From assembly GCA_004298725.1 (NCBI GenBank), contig SCQA01000307.1, forward strand, positions 1-8,754: a stretch of DNA of 8,754 nucleotides, written 5' to 3'. Shown here piece after piece: positions 1 to 5,562 of the stretch. The position numbers and the translations under genes were made by a program. The notes beneath the pieces are model-generated. The model was not told the DNA's origin and did not search any database. It saw only the letters and a program-made list of their open reading frames with translations. The DNA comes from a bacterium. GTDB taxonomy: Bacteria > Desulfobacterota > GWC2-55-46. Numbering within the stretch: the first letter of the stretch is position 1; every line of letters starts with the position of its first letter.

Positions 1-303
1 GAAACAATGCCGTCGCTTGACGACACAGGTGCGTCGTCCGGTTTCGCAAGGCTATTCATGACCATAGGCAAGGAGCAAGGCGTAAAACCCGGAGACATAA
101 TAACCATAATAACTAAAAAGGCCGGCTTGCAGCGTACGTCTATCCGCGGCGTCAGCATATTCGATAAATTTACCTTCGTGGAAGTGCCGAGGGAAGCCGC
201 TGAAAAAGTCATAGAGCTTATGCACCAGACCATAATTTCCGGCTGGAAGGTTGCCGTTGCTCCGGCCAAACCAAGAGGTAAGGGAGACTTTTCACGGCGC
301 TGA
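1..303 (+). CDS. DEAD-box ATP-dependent RNA helicase, C-terminal end (5' partial)
   Basis: This is the 3' end of a gene that begins left of the window. The frame is open from base 1, and the ATG at 7 is probably an internal methionine rather than the start. The roughly 100 residues match the DbpA-type RNA-binding domain found at the C-terminus of DeaD/CsdA and DbpA helicases. The features seen are a glycine-rich strand (FMTIGKEQGVKPGD), a middle block (AGLQRTSIRGVSIFDKFTFVEV) and a final strand (GWKVAVAPAKP), followed by a short basic tail (PRGKGDFSRR). In this family the domain docks the helicase on structured RNA, typically rRNA, for ribosome assembly or cold adaptation. The helicase core motifs lie outside the window, so the choice between DeaD and DbpA is open. 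A strong hairpin follows 42 bases after the stop. Confidence 0.85.
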   Translation, partial: ETMPSLDDTGASSGFARLFMTIGKEQGVKPGDIITIITKKAGLQRTSIRGVSIFDKFTFVEVPREAAEKVIELMHQTIISGWKVAVAPAKPRGKGDFSRR

Positions 304-344
304 CGCCGTAGCGTAATGCGGATAAGTATCCGCCTGTAATTTCC

Positions 345-377
345 AAAAGGGTTCAGGCTTACAGCCTGAACCCTTTT
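345..377 (+). terminator. Rho-independent-type terminator after the helicase gene
   Basis: Positions 345-359 and 363-377 form a perfect 15-bp stem with a 3-base loop (TAC). The base of the stem is four A's opposite four T's, so the RNA ends in a short U run (CUUUU) followed by GUUAUU. The stem is symmetric and could act on both strands, stopping helicase transcription from the left and any read-through of the leftward operon from the right. Its core GGTTCAGG is shared with the second hairpin at 505-532. Confidence 0.75.
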
Positions 378-408
378 GTTATTGCGCCGTCAGCTAAAAA
401 TATCTTGC

Positions 409-456
409 GTGCGGTCAGGAGTTAACTATCCCTGTTCGGATTCATCCTGACTGCAC
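409..456. repeat. Imperfect inverted repeat in the gene-free stretch
   Basis: Positions 409-420 (GTGCGGTCAGGA) and 445-456 (TCCTGACTGCAC) pair over 12 bases with one G-T wobble and enclose a 24-base loop. There is no T run after either arm, so it does not look like an intrinsic terminator. It may be an RNA structure or a protein-binding site; the sequence does not decide this. Confidence 0.4.
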
Positions 457-504
457 AAATATGCTTGCTTGGCTTTTCTGAGTTGCATACGCTCTTTGTC
501 TTTT

Positions 505-532
505 GCTGGTTCAGGTTCATACCTGAACCAGC
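505..532. repeat. Perfect 12-bp inverted repeat upstream of the toxin-antitoxin promoter
   Basis: Positions 505-516 and 521-532 form a perfect 12-bp stem with loop TCAT. The stem shares the core GGTTCAGG with the terminator at 345-377. Neither strand has a T run after the stem, so an intrinsic terminator is unlikely. It ends 20 bases before the -35 box of the toxin-antitoxin promoter, so it could be an operator or a copy of a dispersed palindrome. No other gene lies in 304-618. Confidence 0.5.
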
Positions 533-552
533 TTAAGACCGCACTTTATCAA

Positions 553-582
553 TTGACACAAATATCTTTATTATCTTATTAT
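553..582 (+). promoter_or_regulatory. Predicted sigma70-type promoter for the toxin-antitoxin pair
   Basis: A perfect -35 box TTGACA (553-558) is followed after 18 bases by TATTAT (577-582), which matches the -10 consensus at five of six positions, in a strongly AT-rich stretch. Transcription would start near 589, about 30 bases before the antitoxin start codon at 619. Antitoxins of this type usually repress their own promoter; no clear operator overlaps the boxes, although an inverted repeat lies just upstream at 505-532. Confidence 0.6.
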
Positions 583-607
583 AAACTTGGAATATTATTT
601 AATATGC

Positions 608-615
608 AGGAGGGG
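608..615 (+). promoter_or_regulatory. Ribosome binding site that sets the antitoxin start
   Basis: AGGAGGGG lies three bases before the ATG at 619 (five bases counted from the end of AGGAGG). It is the strongest Shine-Dalgarno sequence in the region. It places the start at 619 rather than at the upstream in-frame ATG at 469, which lies before the promoter. Confidence 0.75.
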
Positions 616-618
616 TGT

Positions 619-795
619 ATGGCAAAGACCGCGGTAACAATAAGCACCGTAACGGTTTCTAAAAACGAGTATAACTTTTTAAAGGAGATGTACAAGACCG
701 TTAAACGGCAAAAATTCTTATTTAGAATGGAAGAAGCCGAAAAAAACCTGAAAGCTGGAAAAACAAAAAAAAGTAAGCTTGGAAAAATTTATTGA
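619..795 (+). CDS. RelB-like antitoxin (58 residues)
   Basis: This small protein begins MAKTAVTISTVTVSKNEY and ends in a lysine-rich tail (KAGKTKKSKLGKIY). The N-terminal part has the strand-then-helix pattern of short antitoxins, with a hydroxy-rich strand (VTISTVTVSK) followed by a helix (EYNFLKEMYKTVKR). The charged, probably disordered tail is where such antitoxins wrap their toxin. The start at 619 is set by the Shine-Dalgarno sequence at 608-615; the longer in-frame reading from 469 would begin upstream of the predicted promoter. The assignment rests mainly on context: size, charge and position 15 bases before a RelE-family toxin gene. The exact antitoxin family cannot be named from the sequence. 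Its role would be to neutralise the toxin and repress the operon. If the toxin is broken (see 811-1088), this gene may be a leftover. Confidence 0.65.
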   Translation: MAKTAVTISTVTVSKNEYNFLKEMYKTVKRQKFLFRMEEAEKNLKAGKTKKSKLGKIY

Positions 796-810
796 AAACA
801 TATAACCTTC

Positions 811-1088
811 ATGAAACCAAAATACGCCAAGTTCGACGTTGCCTTTGAAAAACGGTTTAAAAAATATGTCGATCGCATGACAAAAACGGAGAAATTACAA
901 CTCAAGAAAAGACTGGCAATATTTAAAGAAAACATCTTTGACAAGAAATTAAGAACCCATAAGCTTAAAGGCGAACTTACAGGTTATTATTCATTCAGCG
1001 TCCGCTATTCAGACAGAATAATTTTTAAAATCCTTGATGATGAAGGAATATACTCATGGAAATCAGTAGCCATGATGTTTGCTACTAA
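811..1088 (+). pseudogene. RelE/YafQ-family toxin gene with a one-base frameshift
   Basis: Residues 1-81 (from ATG 811) read as a RelE-superfamily mRNA interferase: basic N-terminal helices (FEKRFKKYVDRMTKTEKLQLKKRL), then HKLKGELTGYYSFSV and RYSDRIIFKILDDEGIY. After the Tyr codon at 1051-1053 this frame continues into unrelated sequence that runs antisense through the end of the hyfI-type gene to 1218. In the -1 frame the bases from 1053 to 1088 give LMEISSHDVCY and a stop, the expected RelE/YafQ ending with a conserved His near the C-terminus. Restoring one C in TAC(C)TC gives an intact 92-residue toxin, the usual family length. The gene is therefore either inactivated by a deletion or carries a sequencing error. 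There is no canonical slippery heptamer at the site, so programmed frameshifting is less likely. No good Shine-Dalgarno precedes 811; translation probably depends on the antitoxin 15 bases upstream. Confidence 0.8.
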
Positions 1089-1100
1089 TCCGTTCAAGCG

Positions 1101-1613
1101 TTATTTGCGGCCTATAACCCGCAGTATTCCATTGAGTATGTCGGCAGGGGACGGAGGGCAACCGTGTATGTACGCGTTAACAGGTATGACGTTGCCTACG
1201 CTTCCAAGTGAGGCGTAGCTTTCACCGAATACCCCGCCGTTAAACCCGCAAACGCCCATTGCGACCACGAGCTTCGGGTGCGGTATGGCATCGTATGTTC
1301 GTTTAAGCGCCACTTCCATATTCCTCGACACCGGCCCCGTGACAAGAAGCATGTCCGCGAACCTCGGCGAGGCGGTAAAATGTATGCCGAACCTCTCAGC
1401 GTCGTAAATAGGGTTATTAACGGCGTTAAGCTCAAGCTCGCACGCATTGCACGAGCCTGCGTCAACAAACCGAATGGTCAGGCTGTTGGCGAAGCGCTTC
1501 ATAACTTCTTCATTAAGGCGCGCGCCCGTAAGCGTAACCTTCGACTCGTCAACCAGAGGAAGCTCCTCGGTAACAACTCCGGTACGAAGTATTTGACGGA
1601 ATATCTTCAACAT
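1101..1613 (-). CDS. hyfI: NuoB/HyfI-like [4Fe-4S] subunit of an Ehr-type complex
   Basis: This 170-residue protein is the small electron-transfer subunit, homologous to HycG/HyfI of formate hydrogenlyase and NuoB of complex I. It would sit at the membrane interface and hold the terminal [4Fe-4S] cluster. All four expected cysteines are visible: Cys55 and Cys58 in GSCNACE, Cys122 in MGVCGFNGG and Cys152 in IHGCPPSP. The CxxC spacing is of the hydrogenase type; NuoB has adjacent cysteines. It is shorter than E. coli HyfI (about 250 residues) because it lacks the C-terminal extension. The ATG at 1613 is the only sensible start, but it lacks a strong Shine-Dalgarno. A 120-bp repeat-bearing gap separates it from the hyfG-type gene, where hyfH normally lies. 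It is the last gene of the operon, and its stop faces that of the toxin gene (reading frame restored) 12 bases away. Confidence 0.9.
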   Translation of the reverse strand: MLKIFRQILRTGVVTEELPLVDESKVTLTGARLNEEVMKRFANSLTIRFVDAGSCNACELELNAVNNPIYDAERFGIHFTASPRFADMLLVTGPVSRNMEVALKRTYDAIPHPKLVVAMGVCGFNGGVFGESYASLGSVGNVIPVNAYIHGCPPSPADILNGILRVIGRK

Positions 1614-1733
1614 GACCGCAACGCTAACTCCCCTGCCCCTCTTTGAAATAAGAGGGGGTTTTACAAAAGAAAGACTAACAGGGCTAAAACCCTGTTTCTA
1701 CAAAAACCGTTCACGGTTCACTATTCACCGTCT
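1614..1733. repeat. Cluster of small inverted repeats between the hyfG- and hyfI-type genes
   Basis: The 120-bp gap contains three palindromes: 1636-1643 with 1650-1657 (CCCCTCTT/AAGAGGGG, 6-base loop), 1677-1683 with 1690-1696 (AACAGGG/CCCTGTT, 6-base loop), and 1705-1710 with 1713-1718 (AACCGT/ACGGTT). Next to the last is the related string TTCACTATTCACCGT, so GTTCAC-like words repeat within 1709-1730. No coding frame with a start codon is seen. Such strings look like dispersed intergenic repeats of the genome. As RNA hairpins they could lower expression of the hyfI-type gene relative to the upstream genes, or protect the upstream mRNA. Confidence 0.6.
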
Positions 1734-3305
1734 TTACAAATCATGCCCTGAATACGATTGATTGAAGCTCTTATTGCAAAGAGGAAAGTCCGGCACGATA
1801 TTGCCTTTAATCGCCTGCTCAATAGACAGCCAATTAACTGACGATGGGTCCCGCACCATGCACCTGTTGATAACGCCGTCTCTGCCTGCCTGCACCCAAT
1901 ATATTATCTCGCCCCGCCAGCCTTCCACAACTGAGAACCCGGCTACGCCCTCAAGTGGCGTCAGGCACTTCGCCTGAAACAATCCGGAAGGAAGCGTCCC
2001 AATAAGTTCACGAATAAGCCGGACAGACTCCCTTACCTCTTCAATTCGCACCCACGCGCGCGCGTGCACGTCGCCGGAGCGAAGAAGCGGCGCTTTCACA
2101 ATGAATTCGTCGTACGGCGTAAATGGGCAGTCAATGCGGGCGTCGCCTGCCTGACCGCTTGCGCGACCCACAAACCCCACCACCCCAAGCTCGGCGGCAA
2201 TATCGGGCGCAAGTATGCCCGTGGAATAGACCCTGTCTTCAAGCGAAGGGTTATCTTCGTATATTTTCACAAGTCTTTCAAACTCTTTTAACATTTCATC
2301 AAGCAAAACAAGCAGAGCGTTTACGCCGCCATCAGTAATGTCAACGCGTACCCCGCCAAGCGTTACAACGTCCATTGTAAGCCGGTGGCCAAAGAGTTTA
2401 TAATTTGTTTTAAGGATTTTTTCGCGCAGTATGGCCATCTGGTAGTGCATGAACGTAAAAGCAGTGTCGTTGCATATAGCGCCTATGTCGCCAAGGTGGT
2501 TGGCAATTCTCTCAAGCTCAAGAAAAACCGCCCTGAGCCAATGCGCGCGCCGCGGCACAACCGAGCCGGACGCTGTTTCAATTGCCCGGCAGTACGCAAG
2601 CGAGTGGGCAACGGTGGTATCGCCTGATACCCGTCCGGCAAGCTTTACGCCGCCTTCAAATGAAAGCTCCTCAAAACGCTTTTCAATGCCCTTATGCACA
2701 TAGCCAAAACGCGTTTCAAGGTTTATTATGTCCTCGCCTACCGACTGAAAACGAAAATGCCCGGGCTCGATTATACCGGCGTGAACAGGGCCTACGGCAA
2801 TTTCAAAGACGCCTTCTCCCTCAGCCCGTATCCAGCGGTATTCGCCTTTAACGCGTTCCATTTTAGCGGAGGCGTTAAAATTTTTTCTAAGCGGAAACGC
2901 GCCGGCAGGCCAGTCTTCATGCTTTATCCACGGCCTCAAATCAGGGTGGCCAAACGCAGTGATGCCAAAAAGGCTGTGTATCTGGCGCTCAAAACGGAAC
3001 GCGGCAACGTACTTGCCGGTAAGCGTTGGAAACACCGCGTCGTCTATGGGCAAAGAAGACTTTACTACGATATATTCCTTCTTATGCGCGTAAGCGGCGC
3101 ATACAGCAAAACCCCTGCCAAGCGGCGTTTCATCAAGCGCCCACTCGGCAACAAGGCGAAAGCCCGCGTCTTTAAACGCACCGGCGCATTGGCTGAAAAG
3201 CTCTCTTGGCGCGTTAATAGCCGAAACGCCGCGGTGCGCGTTGTCCGGCGTGATATCAGCGCCAACCAAACCCGCAAAGGCCTCTTTTATTTTATCTTTC
3301 TTCAT
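1734..3305 (-). CDS. hyfG: HyfG/HycE-like fused NuoC-NuoD subunit lacking the Ni-Fe ligands (Ehr type)
   Basis: This 523-residue protein has two parts. Residues 1 to about 141 are NuoC-like and carry the 30-kDa signature (ERQIHSLFGITAFGHPDLRP, then WPAGAFPLRK at 132-141). Residues from about 165 are NuoD / hydrogenase large-subunit-like: VGPVHAGIIEPGHFRF (171-186), YVHKGIEKRFEEL (202-214) and LERIANHLGD (264-273). In true [NiFe] hydrogenases the metal is held by RVCGICxxAHS and DPCxxC. Here the first motif reads RVSGDTTVAHS (225-235) and the second DPSSVN (486-491), so all four cysteines are replaced. The rest of both motifs is preserved, which excludes a misalignment. The C-terminal peptide removed in hydrogenase maturation would have no metal to follow. 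The subunit is expected to face the cytoplasm and to react with an unknown electron donor or acceptor, perhaps a quinone as in complex I. It starts by ATGA overlap with the hyfF-type stop. Confidence 0.92.
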   Translation of the reverse strand: MKKDKIKEAFAGLVGADITPDNAHRGVSAINAPRELFSQCAGAFKDAGFRLVAEWALDETPLGRGFAVCAAYAHKKEYIVVKSSLPIDDAVFPTLTGKYVAAFRFERQIHSLFGITAFGHPDLRPWIKHEDWPAGAFPLRKNFNASAKMERVKGEYRWIRAEGEGVFEIAVGPVHAGIIEPGHFRFQSVGEDIINLETRFGYVHKGIEKRFEELSFEGGVKLAGRVSGDTTVAHSLAYCRAIETASGSVVPRRAHWLRAVFLELERIANHLGDIGAICNDTAFTFMHYQMAILREKILKTNYKLFGHRLTMDVVTLGGVRVDITDGGVNALLVLLDEMLKEFERLVKIYEDNPSLEDRVYSTGILAPDIAAELGVVGFVGRASGQAGDARIDCPFTPYDEFIVKAPLLRSGDVHARAWVRIEEVRESVRLIRELIGTLPSGLFQAKCLTPLEGVAGFSVVEGWRGEIIYWVQAGRDGVINRCMVRDPSSVNWLSIEQAIKGNIVPDFPLCNKSFNQSYSGHDL

Positions 3306-4750
3306 TTCAAAAGCCCCGCCGCGCTGTGAAACCAGTTGCTTAAAAACCCGGGCAAATACAACCCCAAAGCGAGCATCAAAACCATATGCACTATAACCGG
3401 CAGATGCGAAGCCTTAAGCGCCGTTTGATGGGGCGGCACAGGACCAAAAACCATTGGCATGGCCTTCCTGAAAAGCGCCGCGAATGCTACAATCAACCCA
3501 AGAAGAAAGAACGGCGCAAAAAACGGCGCGTCTTTTATGGTAGCCGTAAGTATCAAAAATTCGCTCGTAAACACGCCAAAAGGCGGCATACCGACAATGG
3601 CCATTACCCCAAACATCATACCCCAACCCACAAGCGGGTTACCTTTTATAAGACCGCGTATTCTGTCCATATCTTGAGAGCCGTGCATCTGCGAAGCATG
3701 GCCCGCGGTGAAGAATATAGCCGACTTTGTAAGCGAGTGCACCAGCATATGCAGAAGCGCTCCGAACGTGGCCACCTGACCGCCGAGGCCGAAGGCGAAC
3801 GTAGTAATACCCATATGTTCTATTGAAGAGTACGAAAACATCCTTTTTATGTCTTTTTGCCTGAGAAGCGAAAACGCCGCTACAAGAAGCGACAAAAGCC
3901 CGAAAGCCATCATTATGTAGCCTGCCCTGTGGCTGTGCGTGGCGCCGTCAACAAGCACCTTGCAACGAACGAGGGCGTAAAGCGCCACGTTTAAAAGAAG
4001 CCCCGAAAGAACCGCGGATATGGGCGTAGGGCCTTCGGCGTGGGCGTCGGGAAGCCAGTTGTGAAGCGGCACAAGGCCTACCTTGGTGCCGTAACCTACC
4101 ATGAAAAACACGAACGCAAGGGACAATACCGTCGGCTCGAGCCTGCCGGAGACCTGCGAAAGGTTCGTCCACAGCAGGGCCGCCGAGCCTTCGCCAAGAA
4201 CTTTTTCAGCCGCGAAGTACAAAAGCACTGTGCCAAAAAGCGCCTGCGCTATGCCCACGCCGCAGAGTATGAAATACTTCCACGCGGCTTCAATGGAAGA
4301 AGGCGTGCGATAGAGCGAAACAAGAAGCACGGTCGACAAAGTGGCAAGCTCCATTGATATCCAGAGTATGCCGACGTTGTTGGTCAACAGCGCAAGAAGC
4401 ATGGCGAATATAAAGAGCTGAAACATGGCGTGGTAAAACCTCATGCCGGCCTTGCCAACCTTGCCGTGGCTCCTTTCAAACCTCATGTAGCGCCTGCTAA
4501 ATATTGCCGTCGTGGTTGAAACAAACGCCGTAAGCACGACAAGGTAAACGTTGAAGGCGTCAACAAAAAAGAAGTCTCCGCCCGCAAGCATCGGCCCGCC
4601 CGCGTACACGTCTATAGCGAGAAAAATACTGGCAATAAAAGTAACCGCGCTTGACAATATGCTCAGCTCCGCCGCGAACTTTCTATCGCCTACAAACGCG
4701 AGTAAAATGGCGGAGAAGACGCTTACGCCAAGAAGTATCAGCAGTGTCAA
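3302..4750 (-). CDS. hyfF: HyfF/NuoN-like antiporter-type membrane subunit
   Basis: This 482-residue, highly hydrophobic protein of the Mrp-antiporter/NuoLMN family is a proton-translocating membrane subunit. Family residues are visible: Glu134 (ISMELATLS, TM5), Lys223 (GTKVGLVPLHNWLPDAHAEGP, TM7), a conserved TM8 block from 241 (PTPISAVLSG), Lys342 (HSLTKSAIFF), and Glu397 (FTSEFLI, TM12). The TM8 position that is Lys in the HyfB-type paralogue (Lys262) is Asn254 here. The start is TTG at 4750, supported by GGAGG six bases upstream (4757-4761); no in-frame ATG is near. It is somewhat shorter than E. coli HyfF (about 526). It lies 45 bases after the hyfE-type gene and overlaps the next gene by ATGA, so translation of the hyfG-type gene is probably coupled to it. 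Confidence 0.9.
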   Translation of the reverse strand: MTLLILLGVSVFSAILLAFVGDRKFAAELSILSSAVTFIASIFLAIDVYAGGPMLAGGDFFFVDAFNVYLVVLTAFVSTTTAIFSRRYMRFERSHGKVGKAGMRFYHAMFQLFIFAMLLALLTNNVGILWISMELATLSTVLLVSLYRTPSSIEAAWKYFILCGVGIAQALFGTVLLYFAAEKVLGEGSAALLWTNLSQVSGRLEPTVLSLAFVFFMVGYGTKVGLVPLHNWLPDAHAEGPTPISAVLSGLLLNVALYALVRCKVLVDGATHSHRAGYIMMAFGLLSLLVAAFSLLRQKDIKRMFSYSSIEHMGITTFAFGLGGQVATFGALLHMLVHSLTKSAIFFTAGHASQMHGSQDMDRIRGLIKGNPLVGWGMMFGVMAIVGMPPFGVFTSEFLILTATIKDAPFFAPFFLLGLIVAFAALFRKAMPMVFGPVPPHQTALKASHLPVIVHMVLMLALGLYLPGFLSNWFHSAAGLLK

Positions 4751-4788
4751 AGCATGCCTCCGGCGCGTATGTTGTCAATTACCGGCAT
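4747..4788 (-). other. Possible 13-codon leader ORF overlapping the hyfF-type start
   Basis: ATG at 4788 opens MPVIDNIRAGGML and ends in TGA (4749-4747), overlapping the TTG start at 4750-4748. It fills the 45-base gap after the hyfE-type gene. It has no clear ribosome binding site of its own. It could feed ribosomes to the weak TTG start by termination-reinitiation, or it could be chance; nothing shows that the peptide has a function. Confidence 0.25.
4757..4761 (-). promoter_or_regulatory. Shine-Dalgarno sequence for the TTG start of the hyfF-type gene
   Basis: GGAGG on the minus strand lies six bases before the TTG at 4750-4748 and fixes this rare start codon. The nearer ATG (4755-4753) reads ATG CTT TGA and stops at once, so it cannot be the start. 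Confidence 0.7.
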
Positions 4789-4795
4789 GGTGCGG

Positions 4796-5461
4796 TTAAT
4801 CCTCTTCCTTAAGTTTTTCCATTTCTTTTAAATCAAGGCTGTCAAACGAAGTGCGTATCTGGAAGAAAAATATGCCGAAGATAAAGGCCGCTATAAGAAT
4901 ATCGAGCGCCACGCCAAGCTCCACTACAAGCGGCATGCCGTATGTCGCGCTTGTGGCGGCGAAAAAAAGGCCGTTTTCAAGCGCGAGAAAGCCAATTATC
5001 TGCGTAATAGCCTTCTTCCTCGTTATCATCATTAAAAGCCCGAGCATTACCGTCGCAAGCGCCACGGCAAGAGTTGAACGCGTCATCAGTGTTGAAAGCT
5101 CCCTTACCGGCGCGGTAAGATGATATGAAAATATAACAAGGGCAATGCCTATAAGAAGCGTGGTAGGAATATTGACCATCTCTTCAACTTCTTTTCGTAT
5201 TTTAAGCTTATGTATAAGCACGTAAAGGATGTACGGCAAAGCAAAAACCTTGAGCGCGAGGGTGAGCACGGCTGAAATATACAGGTGGTGAAGACCGGCG
5301 GAGTAACCCACTACCGCGGTGCTGACCGATAGGAAAAATCCCTGCCACGCGAAGATGTGCAAAAGCCCGTACACCCTGCGGGACGCCAGAAGGCCGAACG
5401 AAGTAAGAAGTATTAGCGCCGCAAGCACGCCGTTTATCTGCGCGGCAAGGTTCATGGTCAT
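4796..5461 (-). CDS. hyfE: HyfE-like membrane subunit
   Basis: This 221-residue polytopic membrane protein has the length of E. coli HyfE (216). The N-terminal part has several hydrophobic helices (10-27, 31-55, 60-85). The C-terminal part resembles the small complex I subunit NuoK, with membrane-buried acidic residues Glu162 (FLALENGLFF), Glu181 (VVELGVALDILIAAFIFGIF) and Asp187. In NuoK such glutamates belong to the proton path, so a role in ion transfer between the HyfC-type anchor and the antiporter-like subunits is likely. A charged cytoplasmic tail closes the protein (LKEMEKLKEED). The start is ATG 5461, with a second ATG two codons on at 5455. The ribosome binding site is weak (GGGG at 5469-5472, where the duplicated junction downstream of the hyfC-type gene has GGAG). 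Confidence 0.88.
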   Translation of the reverse strand: MTMNLAAQINGVLAALILLTSFGLLASRRVYGLLHIFAWQGFFLSVSTAVVGYSAGLHHLYISAVLTLALKVFALPYILYVLIHKLKIRKEVEEMVNIPTTLLIGIALVIFSYHLTAPVRELSTLMTRSTLAVALATVMLGLLMMITRKKAITQIIGFLALENGLFFAATSATYGMPLVVELGVALDILIAAFIFGIFFFQIRTSFDSLDLKEMEKLKEED

Positions 5462-5562
5462 AAATCTACCCCGATATTAAAAAATAAAAACCGAATACAA
5501 CAAGCTTTGACGTCAACACGCCGCCATTATAAATCTACCCGGCAAAGTTCATGGTCATAAGC
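5462..5562 (-). pseudogene. Decayed tandem duplicate of the hyfC/hyfE gene junction
   Basis: The 101-bp gap is not random spacer. Bases 5540-5560 match 5443-5463, which includes the hyfE-type start, at 20 of 21 positions. On the minus strand this gives a broken copy of the hyfE-type start, ATG at 5558 reading MTMNFAG then TAG (5537-5535), against MTMNLAAQ in the intact gene. Bases 5491-5512 match 5687-5708 within the hyfC-type gene at 20 of 22 positions. Bases 5518-5539 match 5727-5748 at 20 of 22, with 13 bases missing between the two blocks. Bases 5464-5483 resemble the hyfC-type 3' end at 5561-5580. The gap is thus a shortened, frameshifted copy of the hyfC-type 3' end fused to a copy of the hyfE-type 5' end. 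Confidence 0.8.

Noticed and set aside
505..532. Second intrinsic terminator
   Set aside because: The stem is perfect, but neither strand has a T run after it.
469..618. Upstream extension of the antitoxin frame to ATG 469 (50 extra residues)
   Set aside because: It starts before the predicted promoter (553-582), crosses the hairpin at 505-532, and the strong Shine-Dalgarno at 608-615 points to ATG 619.
1089..1218. C-terminal part of a 135-residue reading of the toxin gene
   Set aside because: It is antisense to the conserved end of the hyfI-type gene (including the Cys152 region) and has no RelE-like features; the true ending is in the -1 frame and stops at 1088.
2694..3329. Long plus-strand open frame of 211 codons
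   Set aside because: It lies wholly opposite the well-supported hyfG-type gene, is rich in Lys/Arg as expected for a shadow frame, and has no recognisable motif.
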